In this document: positions 1 to 36,255 of the stretch, in pieces
How the letters are laid out: the number at the start of each line of letters is the position of its first letter
Position numbering within the stretch: the stretch's first letter is position 1
From: Corallococcus caeni
GTDB lineage: Bacteria; Myxococcota; Myxococcia; Myxococcales; Myxococcaceae
Direction of reading: 5' to 3'
DNA: 36,255 nt
Assembly (NCBI RefSeq): GCF_036245865.1
Contig: NZ_BTTW01000018.1
Coordinates: 1-36,255, forward strand
Notes under the pieces: model-generated
What the model was told of the DNA's origin: nothing
The model's database searches: none
The model's input: only the letters and a program-made list of their open reading frames with translations
Made by a program: the position numbers and the translations under genes

Positions 1-24949
<24,949 letters not shown>

Positions 24950-24957
<8 letters not shown>

Positions 24958-24975
24958 TGGAAGTCTTCCTGACCT
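24950..24975 (-). promoter_or_regulatory. Gene A stop / gene B start overlap with Shine-Dalgarno
   Basis: The minus strand reads ATGAGTGA: gene B's ATG begins at 24957 and gene A's TGA ends at 24950, an 8-nt overlap. AGGAAG at 24970-24965 lies seven bases before the ATG. This decides the gene B start and implies translational coupling within one transcript. Confidence 0.85.
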
Positions 24976-27900
24976 GTTCCGTTTCCGCGTCCAGGAGGGC
25001 CTGCGCCTCTTCACCGGACAGTTCTTCCATCTCCGCCATGAGCCGCTCGAGTTCCTCGGGGTCCACCTGGGCGGCCTGGGCTTCCATCACAAGCACCGCG
25101 AGCGTCTCCACCGTGGGCGATTCGAACAGCTTGCGCAGCGGCAGCTCCACCTGGAACGTCTGGCGGATCCGCGAGATGGCCTGCGTCGCCAGCAGTGAGT
25201 GACCGCCCAGTTCGAAGAAGCCGTCGTGGATGCCCACGCGCTTCACACCCAGCAGCTCGGAGTAGATGGCCGCCAGTTGCTGCTCCAGGTCGCTGCGCGG
25301 AGCAACGAAGTCCCGCGAGCGCGGCTCCGACTCCGCGTCCGGCCTGGGCAGGGCCTTGCGGTCCACCTTGCCGTTGGCGTTGAGCGGCATCGCCTCCAGC
25401 ACCACGAAGGCCGACGGCACCATGTACTCCGGCAGCCGTCCCTTCAGCTCGCCGCGCAGTGCCGTGGCCTCCACCGTGCTGCCCGGCTTCGCCACCACGT
25501 ACGCCACCAGCCGCTTGTCTCCGGGCGCGTCCTCCCGCGCGATGACGACGGCTTCACGCACGCCCGCGCATGCGCTCAGCCCTGCCTCCACCTCACCCAG
25601 CTCCACGCGGTAGCCGCGAATCTTCAGCTGGAAGTCCACCCGCCCCAGGAACTCCAGCTTCCCGTCCTCCCGCTGCCTCACCTTGTCGCCCGTGCGGTAC
25701 AGCCGCGCCCCGGGCTCCGTGCTGAAGCCGTCCGGCACGTACCGCTCCGCCGTCAGCTCTGGCCTCCCCACGTACCCGCGCGTCACCACCGCGCCGCCCA
25801 CGTACAGCTCTCCCGCCACGCCCCTCGGCACCGGATGCCCACTGGCATCCAGCACGTACATGCGCGCGTTGCCGATGGGACGGCCCAGCGCCAGCGTCGC
25901 CGCGCCTTCTTCCCACGCGCCTTCCACGGGGTTGGTCAGCACGCCCACCGTCGTCTCCGTCGGGCCGTAGTGGTTGAAGACGGCGCACTCCGGCGCCAGC
26001 CGCTTCACCGTCTCCACCAGCTCCTTGTCCGACGCCTCTCCGCCCACCACCAGCCGCTTCCTCGGCAGCACCGCCTTCGCGTTCGGCCCACTCAGCAGCG
26101 CGCGCAGGTGCGAGGGCACCACCTTCAGCCCGTCCACCCCGTGCGCCTGCATGTACGCGCCCAGCGCCTCCGCGTCCGACGCCACCTCCTTCGACACCAA
26201 ATGCAGCGTCCCGCCTCCGCACAGCATCGGGAAGACGGCCGTGTGCCCCAGGTCCGCCGCCAGCGTCGTCACCGACGCGAAGCTCATTCCCTCCTCCAGC
26301 CTCAGCCTCCCGCGGATGCTCCCCACGTAGTTGGCCAGCTGCCGGTGCTCCACCACCACGCCCTTCGGACGCCCCGTGCTTCCTGACGTGAAGATGGCGT
26401 ATGCCGCGTTCTCCCCGCGCACGTTCGACGTCACGGGCTCGGTGCTGCCGCTCACGTCCTCGACACTCAGCGTCTGGCAGCCCAGGTTCGCCACCTGGCT
26501 TGCGTACGCCCGCTGCGTCACCACCACGCGCAGCCCCGCGTCCTCCGCGATGGCCTTCACTCGCGCCTCGGGGAAGGACGTGTCCATGGGCACGTACCCG
26601 CCTCCCGCCTTGAGGATGCCCAGCATCCCCGCCACCGCTTCCACCGTGCGCTCCACGTACAGGCCCACCAGCGACTCCGGGCCCACGCCCAGCGCTCGCA
26701 GCTGCTTCGCGACTCCGTTCGCCTTCGCGTCCAGCTCCGCGTACGTCAGTTGCTTGCCGTCCGCGACGACCGCCACCGCGCCGGGCTTCCGCTTCGCCTG
26801 CGCTTCGAACATCCCGTGGATGCTCTCCAGCGGCGTTGCCTCCGCCGTCTGGTTCCACGCCCTCAGCACCTGCTCCCGCTCCGCCTCCGCCAGCATCGGC
26901 AGCGCACTCACGGACGCGTCCGGCGTCGCCGCGATCCCCTCCAGCAGCACGCCCAGGTGCTCCACCATCCGCTCGACCGTCGAGCGCTCGAACAGATCCG
27001 CGCTGTAGGTCAGCGCGCCCTGGAAGCCCTCCGGCGCATCGCTCAGCGACAGGTTCAGCTCGAACTTGGCCGCCAGATTCTCCAGCTCCAGACGGCGCAA
27101 CGTCAGGCCGCTCAGCGACAGGGAGGTATCCACCTCCGTGTTGAGCACCAGCATCGCCTGGAACAGCGGCGTGCGGCCCAGGTCGCGCTCCGGCCTCAAC
27201 GCGTCCACCAGCCGCTCGAACGGCACCTGCTGGTGCGCGAACGCGCCCAGCGTCGTCTCCTTCACTCGCGCGAGCACCTCACGGAAGCGATCCGCCGCGC
27301 GCACCCGCGTGCGCAGCACCAGTGTGTTCAGGAACAGGCCGATGAGGCCCTCCACCTCCGCCTGCGACCGTCCCGCGACGGGCGTGCCCACGCTGATGTC
27401 GTCCTGGCCGCTGTAGCGCGACAGGAGCACCTGCCACGCGGCCAGCAACACCATGAACGGTGTGGCGCCCTCGCCGCGGCCCAGGGTCCGCAGTGCGTCC
27501 GACAGCGGCTTCGACAGCCGCACCGGCACCGAGCCACCCCGCTCCGTCAACTTCGCGGGGCGCACCCGGTCCGTCGGCAGCTCCAGCGCGGCCGGGGCAC
27601 CTTCCAGCTCCCGCCGCCACCAGCCGACCTGCTCCTCCAGCGCGTCTCCCTTCAACCACTCGCGCTGCCACACAGCGTAGTCCGCGTACTGCACCGGCAG
27701 CGGAGGCAGCACCGCGTCGCGCTGCTCGATGCGCGCGGCGTAGAGGGCAACCCACTCGCGCACCAGCACGCCCGCGGACCAGCCGTCGGAGACGATGTGG
27801 TGCATCGACAGGACCAGCAGGTGCTCACGCTCCTCCGTCCGCAGCAGCGTGACGCGCAGGAGCGGACCGTGGACCAGATCGAACGGCCGCTGCGCTTCAG

Positions 27901-30900
27901 CGCGCGCCAGCCTCCAGGCCTCCTGCTCCCGCAGCGCCGCATCGACTTCGCGCAGGTCCACCACCGGCAACGAGAGCACCGGGGCTTCGATGATGCGCTG
28001 GAACGGCCGGCCATCCTCGGCGTGGAACGTCGTCCGCAGGCTCTCGTGCCGCAGGACGAGCGCGTTGAGCGCCTGCTCCAGCGCGGCCACGTCCAGGTGT
28101 CCCTCCAGCTTGAGCAGGCTGGGGATGTTGTAGAGCGAGCCCTGCGGCGACAGCTGCTCCAGGAACCACAGCCGCTGCTGTGCGAACGACAGCGGCAGCG
28201 GGCCGGTGCGAGCCGCGGGCTTCAGCGGGGGCACACCGGGCGACGCTTCAGCGCGAGCGGCCTCCACCCGCTGTGCGAGCGCGGCCACGGTAGGGGCTTC
28301 GAACAGCGCGCGCAGCGGCAGCTCCACGCCGAACGCCGCGCGGATCCGCGAGATGGCCTGCGTGGCCAGCAGCGAGTGTCCACCCAGCTCCAGGAAGTCA
28401 TCGTGGATGCCCACCTGGGACACGCCCAGCAGCTCGCGCCAGGTCGCGGCCAGCGTCTCCTCCACCGGCGTGCGTGGCGCGACGTAGGTCGGTCCCTGCT
28501 CCGAGCGCACCGCGTCCGGCGCCGGGAGGGCCTTGCGGTCCACCTTGCCGTTGGGCGTGAGCGGCATCGCGTCCAGGACAACGAACGCGGACGGCACCAT
28601 GTGCTCGGGGAGCTTGTCCTCCAGATAGCGCCGCAACGCCGTTGCATCCACCGTCTCGTCCTCGCGCGCCACGACGTACGCCACGAGTCGCCGGTCGCCC
28701 GGCACGTCCTGGCGGGCCAGCACCACCGCCTCGCTCACCGCGCCCGCGAGCACCGCTTCGATCTCTCCCAGTTCGATGCGGAAGCCGCGCACCTTGACCT
28801 GGTGGTCGGTGCGGCCGACGAACTCCAGCGCGCCGTCCGCGCGGTAGCGAACCAGGTCGCCCGTCCGGTACAGCCGCGCGCCCGGCTCCGAACCGAACGG
28901 ATCCGGCACGAAGCGCCCCGCCGTCTGCTCGGGCCGACCCAGGTAGCCACGGCCCACGCCCGCGCCGCCGATGAACAGCTCGCCCGCGATGCCCACCGGC
29001 ACCGGCGCCCCCGTCGCGTCCAGCACGTAGGCGCGCACGTTGGGATACGGCCGGCCAATGGGCGGCGTCCCAGAGCCCGGCGCGCAGACCGCGCTCGTCA
29101 CCGTGATGCTCGCCTCGGTGGGACCGTAGGAGTTCACGAAGCGGCGGCCCTGCGCCCAGCGGTCCATCACCTCCGCCGGGCAGGCCTCCGCGCCGGTCAC
29201 CACCGTCTGGAGCGTGGGGAAGTCGTCGGACGCGAGGACCGCCAGCGTGGAGGGCAGCAGCACCGACGTGGTGATGTTGCGCTCGCGCATCAGCCGCGTC
29301 AGCTCCGGGCCGGGCCGCAGCGCTTCGCGCGGCGCGAGGACCAGCGTGCCTCCGCCCACGAGCGTGGAGAAGATCTCCAGCAGCGACACGTCGAAGCTCA
29401 TCGACACGAACTGGAGCGTGCGCGTCCCGGGGCGCACGTCGAAGTCACGCACCGCCTGGGCGAGCGTGTTGACGATGCCCCGGTGCTCGACGAGCGCGCC
29501 CTTCGGCTGGCCGGTGCTGCCCGACGTGTAGATGACGTAGGCCAGGTGCCGTCCGCCCAGCGCGGGCAGGTTGCCGGAAGGCTGCCGCGCGAGGCTCGCG
29601 GCGTCGGAGTCCACGCAGAGCAGCTGCTCTCCGCGCGAGGGCAACTCGTCCGCGATGGCCTCGCGGGTGACGAGCACCGGGACGCGCGAGTCCTCCAGCA
29701 GGTAGGCGATCCGGTGCTGCGGGTAGTCCGGGTCGACGGGCACGTAGGCGCCACCGGCCTTGAGAATGCCCAGGAGCGCCATCAGCAGCTCGGGCGAGCG
29801 CTCCAGGCACACGCCCACGCGGACCTCCGGCCCCACGCCGAGGAGCTTGAGCTGGCGCGCGAGCTGGTTCGCGCGGGCATTCAGCTCGCGGTACGTCCAG
29901 CGCGTGTCGTCCAGCTCCACGGCGATGCCGTCGGGCGTGCGCTCCACCTGCGCCTCGAAGAGGCCGTGCAGCGAGGCCTCGGCCTCCAGCGGCGCCTGCG
30001 TGGCGTTCCAGTCCTTCAGCACCTGATGCCGCTCGGAGTCCGTGAGGAGCGAGAGGCGGGAGACGCGGCTGTCGGCCGCCGCGACGGCGATGCCTTCCAG
30101 CAGCGTGCGCCAGTGGCCCAGCAGCCGGGTCATGGCCTCCGCGTCGAAGCGCGACAGCTGGTAGGACAGGCGCAGGCCCAGCTTCTCGCCGGGGAGGACC
30201 GCGGGGGCCAGGGGCAGGGTCAGCCGCTCACGGCCCTCGAAGTCGCGCACGTCCAGGCCGCGGGCGCGCTCCTTGATGGACGCGTCGATGGGGTAGTTCT
30301 CCACGACGACGAGGCTCTCGAAGAGCGCCTGGCCTCGGGGCAGCTCGCTCCACGACTGGACCTGGACCAGCGGGCAGTGCTCGTGGGCGCTGAGGGACAC
30401 CTGCTGCGTCTGGATGCCCTGGAGCCAGGACACCAGCGTGTCCGCGGGAGTGATCCGCACCCGGAGCGGCAGGGAGTTGATGAACAGGCCCATCATCCCC
30501 TCCACCCCCGGAAGCTCCGAGGGACGGCCCGAGACGGTGGTGCCGAAGACCACGTCCTGCTCGCCGCTGTAGCGGCTCAGCAGCAGCGCCCACGCGCCCT
30601 GCACCACGGCGCCCAGCGTGAGCTGGTGGCGGCGCGCGAAGGACTCGATGGCGGCGGTGGTCTCCGCGGAGAGGGCGATCTCCTGCGAGCCGTGCCGGTG
30701 GACGGCCTCGCTGTCATCGGAGCCCGTGCCCTGATCCAGGGGCAACGGCGTGGGGGCCGTGAAGCCCGCGAGCCGCTCGCGCCAGAACGCCTCCGAACGG
30801 GCCGACTCCTGCTGGCCCAGCCACGCGATGTAGTCCCGGAAGGGAGGCCGCGCGACCACGAGCGGCGCCTGCGACCGGCTGAACGCATCGTAGAAGCCGA

Positions 30901-33900
30901 ACACGTCCTGCATCACCAGGCCCAGGCTCCAGCCGTCGAGCAGGGTGTGATGGAAGCTCCAGATGAGCCGGTGGACGTGCGAGTCCAAACGCACCAGCGC
31001 CACGCGCAGCAGCGGGCCCTGCGTGAGGCTGAAGCCCTGCGCCCGGTCCTCTTCCAGGTACGCGTCCAGCGCCTGCCGCTGCGCCGCTTCCGTCTGCCCG
31101 CGCCAGTCCAACTCACGCCACGGCAGGGCCGCCTCGCGCCGCACCACCTGCAACGGCGCTTCCAGTCCCTCCCACAGCAACGTCGTGCGCAGCACCGCGT
31201 GCCGCGCCACCAGCTCCTCCCACGCCCGCTTCAGCGCCGCCACGTCCAACTTCGCGTGGAAGGCCCAGGAGAGCTGCTCGAAGTACACGCCCGACTTCGG
31301 CGACAGCAGCGCGTGGAAGAGCATGCCCTGCTGCATGGGCGACAGCGGGTAGACGTCCTCCACCTGCTGCCCCACCGCCTCCTGCACCTTCGCCAGCGTC
31401 TTCGCGTCCAGCTTCGCCAGCGGAAAGTCCGCCGGCGTGTACTTCGCCGCGTCCTGCGTCTTGCGCCCGGCCACCAGCGCCTTCAGCGCCTCGGTGTACT
31501 CACGCGCCAGCGCCTCCACCGTCGCCTTCGTGTGCAGCGCTTCGCTGTACGTCCACGTCACTTCCAGCTGCCCACCCACCACCAGCCCGTTGACCTCCAG
31601 CACGTGGCTGCGCTGGCCGCCTTCGCCCTGCGTCGGGCCCGCGGACTCCTTCGCCAGCGTGAAGCCTCCGGTGCCGCTGGCCAGCGCGTCGAACTGGCCC
31701 AGGTAGTTGAACGCCACCGGGGCCTTCGGTGCCTGCTTCAGCTTCGCCGCGATGGCTTCCGGGCCCTGGTAGCGCAGCAGGCCGTAGCCCACGCCCTTGC
31801 CCGGCACCGCCCTCAGCGTGTCACGCACCGCGCGCAGTGCGTCCCCCGCCGTGCCTTCCTTCGACACCTCCAGCACCACCGGGTACAGCGAGGTGAACCA
31901 CCCCACCGTGCGCGTCACGTCCACGTCCGCGAAGAGTTCCTCGCGGCCGTGTCCTTCCACTTCCACCCGCACCCGCGGCTGTCCCGTCCACTTCGTCAGG
32001 ACTCGGGCCAGGGCGGACACCAGCACTTCGTTCACGCTCGCCCGGTACGCGCCCGGCACTTCCTGCAACAGCGTCCGCGTCTCTTCCGCGTCCAGGCCGA
32101 CCACCACACTCCGTGCGGAGGCCACCGTGTTCGACGCGACCGCAGCCTGTGCGGATGCCGCCGTGCTGCTGGCCCCACCGGCCGCGTCGGCGGTCAATGC
32201 GGCCACCGCGCCCTGTGCGGACGACACCGTGCGCACTCCACCTGCGTCCATCGGTAGCGCGGGCGTTTCCTCACGCGCCTGCGCCAGCCACCACGCCGCT
32301 TCCCTCTCCAGTTCCGGCCCGCGCGCGTACTCCTCCAGCTTGCGCGCCCACGTCTGGAACGACGTCGTCTTCGCGGGCAGCGTTACGTTCTGGCCCTGGC
32401 GACGCTGCGCGTATGCCGTGCCCAGATCCTCCAGGAGGACTCGCCACGACACGCCGTCCACCGCCAGGTGGTGCACCGCCAGCAGCAGCCACGACGGCTT
32501 GCCCGCGCTCCGCTCCACCAGCAGCGCGCGCAGCAGCAGTCCTTCGTCCAACCTCAGGCTGCCCTGAAGCTCCTTCGCCGCCTTCGCCAGCGCTTCGCCT
32601 TCATCCGAAGACGCCGAGACGTCCAGCCGCCGCAGGTAGGGGCCCGGACCCACTCCCGCGTGGTGCTGCTTCCAACCCGCTTCACCCTTTTCGTACCGCA
32701 GCCGCAGCGCATCGTGATGCGCCACCAGCGCCTTCAGCGCCTCCTCCAGCCGCTCCGCCTCCACGCCCTCCTTCGCCTCCAGCAGCACTGCCTGGTTGAA
32801 GTGGTGCGCCTGCGGCAACTGCCTCTCGAAGAACCACCGCTGAATCGGCGTCAGCGCCGCCTCTCCCTCCACCAGCCCCTGCTCCCCCACCACCCCGCGT
32901 CCCTGCTCCACCACCTTCGCCAGCTGCTCCACCGTCGGGTGCTGGAAGAGCTGCTTCGGCGTCACCTTCAGCCCCGCCTGCCCCGCCTTCGCCACCACCT
33001 GGATGCTCAGGATGGAGTCGCCGCCCAGCGCGAAGAAGTTCTCCTTCACCCCTACCCGCTTCACGCCCAGCACTCGCGCCCACACCGACGCCAGCGTCTC
33101 TTCCGTGCGCGTCCTCGGGGCTTCGTAGGCCTCCGACATTTCAGCCGTTGCTTCAGGCTTCGGCAGCGCCTTGCGATCCACCTTGCCGTTGGGCGTCAGC
33201 GGCAGCGCGTCCAGCACCACGAAGGCCGCGGGCACCATGTACTCCGGCAGCCGGGCCTTCAGCGCTTCGCGCAACCCTTCCGCTGTCACACCCTGGCCCG
33301 CCACGTATGCAACCAACCGACGGTGTCCCGGAGCGTCCTCGCGCACGACCGCCACGCTCTCGCGCACGCCGTCGCACTGGCTCAGCGCGGACTCCACCTC
33401 GCCCAGCTCGATGCGGAAGCCGCGCACCTTGACCTGCGAGTCCAGCCGGGCCAGGAACACCACGCTGCCGTCCGGCAACTGCTTCACCTGGTCGCCCGTG
33501 CGGTACAGCCGCGCACCTGGCTCCGTGCCGAACGGATGCGGCACGAACTTCTCCGCCGTCAGCTCCGGCCGGCCCAGGTAGCCCAGCGCCAGTCCGTCGC
33601 CGCCGATGTACAGCTCACCCGCGACACCCGCTGGCACAGGGTGCCCGTGCGCATCCAGGACGTACAGCTCCGTGTTGGACAGCGGCTTGCCGATGGGCAC
33701 CGTCACCGCGCCCGCGGGGACCTGCTTCACCTCGTGCCACGAGGCGAACGTCGTGCTCTCCGTGGGGCCATACACGTGGACGAGCTTCCCGGACATTCCG
33801 GCCGCGAGCGCCGCGCGCATCGCTCCCGGATCCACCGCCTCGCCACCCACGTGGAGCTGGCGCACCGTCTGGAACGTCTCCGCCGACTGCGCCACCAACT

Positions 33901-36255
33901 GGTTGAACAGGGCCGTCGTCACGAACAGCGTGGTGATGCGCTCGTCGCGCAGGTACGCCGCGAACGCCGCCGGTGACAGCGCCACGTCCTTCGCCACCCC
34001 CACCAGCCGCCCGCCGTGCAGCAGCACGCCCCAGATTTCAAACGTCGCCGCATCGAACGACGCATTCGACACCTGCGCGATGCGGTCCTCCGCCGTCAAC
34101 TGGATGAAGTTCGTCTCCACCAGCAGCCGCACGATGGCCCGGTGAGGCACCCACACACCCTTCGGACGCCCCGTGCTTCCCGACGTGTAGATGACGTACG
34201 CCGGGTCCGTCGCATCCACCCGGCTCTCCGGCGCCTGCACGGGCTCCGCGTCCAGCGCACCGTCGTCCAGCAGCACCACCTGGTAATGGCCTTCCGGCAG
34301 CGCTCCCCGCTGGGACGCCTGCGTCACCAGCACCTCCACCCCGGCGTCCTCCACCATGAACGCCAGCCGCTCTCGCGGGTAGCCCGCGTCCAGCGGCACG
34401 TACGCCCCGCCCGCCTTGAGGATGCCCAGCATCCCCTCCACCATCCCCACCCCTCGCTCCACGCACAGCCCCACCCGCGACCCGCGCTTCACGCCCTGCT
34501 TCACCAGCCGCTGAGCCAGCTGGTTCGCCCTCGCCTCCACCTGCCGGAACGTCCGCTGCTCGCCTCCGAAGTCCAGCGCCACCGCCTCCGGCGTGCGCTC
34601 CACCTGCTCCGTCACCAGCGTGTGGACGCACTTCTCCCGAGGGAACGCCGTGCGCGTCGCGTTCCACCCCAGCACCTGCTGCCGCCGCTCCGCTTCCGTC
34701 AGCAGCGGCAGCTGCGACACCTTCGCGTCCGGGTTCTTCGCGATGGCCTCCAGCAGCACCTCCAGGTGCCCCGCCATCCGCTCCACCGTCCCCGCGTCGA
34801 ACAGGTCCGTGTTGTACTCAATCGACCCGGAGAACCCCTCCGCCGTGTCCGACAGCGACAGCGTCAGCTCGTACTTGGCCGTGCGGTCATCGGCTTCGAT
34901 GGGACGCAGCGACAGCCCGGGCAGCTGCTGTTCGGTCAGGAGCTTCTGCTGAAGCGCGAACATGACCTGGAACAGCGGTGAACGGCGCAGGTCCCGCTCA
35001 GGGCTCAGCGCGTCCACCAGCTTCTCGAACGGGACGTCCTGGTGGGCGAAGGCACCGAGCGTCGTCTCGCGCACCTGCGCCAGCACTTCGCGGAAGGTGG
35101 GCGCGCCGTCGAACCGCGTGCGAAGCACGAGCGTGTTGACGAAGAAGCCGATGAGCCCTTCGAGCTCCGTCCGGTCGCGGCCCGCGATGGGCGTGCCCAC
35201 GCTCACGTCGTCCTGCCCGCTGTAGCGCGACAGCAGCACCTGCCACGCGGCGAGCAGCAACATGAACGGCGTGACGCCCTCACTCCTGCCGAGCCCCCGC
35301 AGCGTCGCGGACAGCTCCGCGGACAGGGCCACCGGCAACCGCGCGCCCCGGTAGGACTGCACCGCCGGGCGAGGCCGATCCGTCATCAACTCCAGCGCGG
35401 GAGGCGCGCCCGCGAGCTGCCCCGTCCACCACGTGAGCTGCGACTCCAGCGCGTCACCTTGCAACCAGCCGCGCTGCCATGCCGCGTAGTCCGCGTACCG
35501 CACCGGCAGCTCCGGCAGCGACACAGGCTGGCCCGTGCGGAACGACTCGTAGAGCGCGGTCAGCTCTCGCACGAGCACGCCCATGGAGGCGCCATCGGAG
35601 ACGATGTGGTGCATCGTCAGCAGCAACAGGTGTTCGCGCTCCGCGATCCGCACCCACGTCGACCGGAAGAGGGGGCCCTTCGACAGGTCGAACGGACGGC
35701 GCGCCTCTTCGCCCGCGAGCCGCAGGGCTTCGGCTTCACGCTCCGCGCCGGGCAGACCTTCCAGGTCGATTCGCGTCAGCGGGATCTCGGCATCCGCGAG
35801 GACGACCTGGGCGGGCCGGCCCTCCTCGGAGCGGATCACGGTCCGCAGCGCGTCGTGACGACGCACGAGCGCATGCAGCGAGCGCTCCAGCGCCGACACG
35901 TCCAGCGCCCCCTCCAGCCGGACGGCGGCGGGGATGTTGTACGAGGCGCTTCCCGGCTCGAACTGATCAATGAACCAGAGTCGCTGCTGCGCGAAGGACA
36001 GCGGCGCCGCGCCTTCCCAGCGTCCAGCGACCAGCGGCGGACGGCCCTCGGCCTTCGGGCCACGACGGGCCTCGTCCACTCGCGCGGCGAGCCCCGCGAC
36101 GGTGGGGGCTTCGAACAACGCACGCAGCGGCAGCTCCACGCCGAAGACGGAGCGCACGCGCGAAATCGCCTGCGTCGCCAGCAGCGAGTGTCCGCCCAGC
36201 TCGAAGAAGTTGTCCCGCGCGCCGACGCGTCCGACGCCCAGCACCTTCGCCCACT
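24950..36255 (-). CDS. NRPS gene A, 5'-partial: [PCP]-C-A-PCP-E-C-A-PCP-C-A-PCP
   Basis: Multimodular nonribosomal peptide synthetase, cytoplasmic, adding three residues to a chain begun upstream. The frame is open to the window edge, so the start lies outside; 3,767 codons plus stop are visible. Counting from the GTG at 36244: PCP to ~60 (GGHS Ser20), C 65-518 (HHIVSDG), A 518-1026, PCP 1045-1115 (GGDS), E 1127-1591 ([18 protein letters not shown]), DCL C 1621-2061 (HHTLLDGWS), A 2061-2573, PCP 2585-2661, C 2673-3115, A 3115-3633, PCP 3641-3720, then an acidic helical tail of about 45 residues. A-domain core motifs (TSGSTG, YGPTE, NGKVDRK) are intact in all three. Predicted residues are D-Val/Ile-like, unassigned, then Asp. 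The stop codon overlaps the start of gene B, so the two are co-translated. No loading or TE domain is seen. Family assignment is certain; the substrates are inferred. Confidence 0.96.
25341..26422 (-). repeat. Asp A-domain repeat, copy in gene A module 3
   Basis: Partner of 15584-16665. Homology continues upstream into the A-domain N-terminus and the C-domain C-lobe, but with visible divergence and a 9-nt shift in register (offset 9748 near 26849). Downstream of A10 it stops abruptly in the A-PCP linker. Confidence 0.93.
28225..31470 (-). other. Gene A module 2: DCL C-A-PCP, substrate unassigned
   Basis: The C domain starts with [16 protein letters not shown] (31320-31362) and has HHTLLDGWS, the DCL type expected after an E domain. 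The A domain runs about 30060-28525 with [31 protein letters not shown] and NSYGPTEAS. The pocket reads D-V-L-L-V-G-S-I-T-K, which I cannot match to a classical code; it looks hydrophobic. The PCP has LELGGHSLL (about 28370-28410). No extra domain is inserted between A and PCP. Confidence 0.85.
32111..32230 (-). repeat. Three-copy 18-nt repeat expanding a linker in the E domain of gene A
   Basis: On the plus strand, related 18-mers occur at 32111-32128, 32147-32164 and 32213-32230, sharing the pattern gtgcgga-n-g-n-c-n-ccgt; spacings are 36 and 66 nt, both multiples of three. They encode [17 protein letters not shown] and TVSSAQGAV. The other two E domains I compared show one such segment at most (TVASTRSV in gene B), so this Ala/Ser-rich stretch looks like an in-frame expansion of a linker between E-domain lobes. 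Confidence 0.85.
33382..34872 (-). repeat. Val/Ile-like A-domain repeat, copy in gene A module 1
   Basis: Partner of 4670-6160. It spans the A domain from the end of the preceding C domain to motif A8. The flanking C domain, PCP and E domain are homologous but clearly more diverged, so the conserved block is essentially the A domain. Confidence 0.9.
36060..36255 (-). other. Gene A: PCP of an upstream module (partial)
   Basis: C-terminal part of a peptidyl carrier protein with [15 protein letters not shown]; the serine that would carry phosphopantetheine is the codon at 36187-36185. The GGHS form and the following LCL-type C domain suggest that the preceding module lacks an E domain and delivers an L-configured residue. 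Its A domain lies outside the window, so its substrate cannot be read. Confidence 0.92.

Larger units (their letters stand above)
31470..36060 (-). other. Gene A module 1: C-A-PCP-E, predicted D-Val/Ile-like
   Basis: LCL C domain (LSFAQQR near 35981-36002; HHIVSDGAS near 35588-35612, with Ala where sibling C domains have Trp). The A domain runs about 34690-33165 with [28 protein letters not shown] and NGKVDRK. The pocket read against GrsA is D-A-F-F-H-G-V-T-F-K, closest to published Val (DAFWIGGTFK) and Ile (DAFFYGITFK) codes. The PCP has GGDS (Ser codon 33016-33014). The E domain (32865-31470) has [10 protein letters not shown] and FNYLGQFD, so an epimerised residue is expected. The branched aliphatic call is moderate; 299-His is unusual for that class. 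Confidence 0.85.

Noticed and set aside
24959..24969. Palindrome ggaagtcttcc just upstream of the gene B ATG, as a possible operator or RBS hairpin
   Set aside because: It is short, lies inside coding sequence, and leaves only a 3-bp stem with a realistic loop; probably chance overlap with the Shine-Dalgarno.

Overview
The window is one uninterrupted, very GC-rich stretch of giant nonribosomal peptide synthetase (NRPS) genes, all on the minus strand. GC content, codon bias, gene size and domain wording (for example acidic C-terminal tails of the type ELERLMxExExLS) suggest a myxobacterium of the Myxococcus/Corallococcus kind. That taxonomic call is inference and has not been tested. There are no RNA genes, mobile elements, CRISPR arrays, promoters or terminators that I can support, and no non-coding gap: the genes overlap by 8 and 11 nt.

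In transcription order (high to low coordinates): gene A (36255..24950, 5' end outside the window) encodes [PCP]-C-A-PCP-E-C-A-PCP-C-A-PCP. Gene B (24957..7435, complete, 5,840 aa) encodes five modules, C-A-PCP x2, C-A-PCP-E, C-A-PCP, C-A-PCP. Gene C (7445..1, 3' end outside the window) encodes C-A-PCP-E-C-A. No thioesterase, methyltransferase, ketosynthase or loading domain lies in the window, so both chain start and chain release are encoded outside it.

Reading the ten adenylation pockets by alignment to GrsA (Stachelhaus positions) gives, in collinear order: D-Val/Ile-like (DAFFHGVTFK), unassigned (DVLLVGSITK), Asp (DLTKVGHVGK), Orn (DVGEIGSIDK), Asn (DLTKVGEVGK), D-Asp (DLTKVGHVGK), Asn (DLTKVGEVGK), Phe-like aromatic (DAWTAAAVCK), D-Val/Ile-like (DAFFHGATFK), and unassigned, perhaps Hpg-like (DALHLGCLFK). 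Each of the three epimerization domains follows a PCP with the GGDS motif and precedes a DCL-type condensation domain (xDxYPLSPxQQGMLFH), so the stereochemical logic is internally consistent. The inferred segment has an acidic/amide-rich core (Asp-Orn-Asn-D-Asp-Asn) flanked by hydrophobic residues.

The main features beyond the assembly line are two pairs of long, near-identical DNA repeats (one over the two Asp A-domains, one over the two Val/Ile-like A-domains). One ends sharply at the A-PCP linker, which suggests recent A-domain copying or gene conversion. There is also a short three-copy repeat that has expanded a linker inside the first E domain, and matching N- and C-terminal helices at the gene junctions that probably serve as docking elements.
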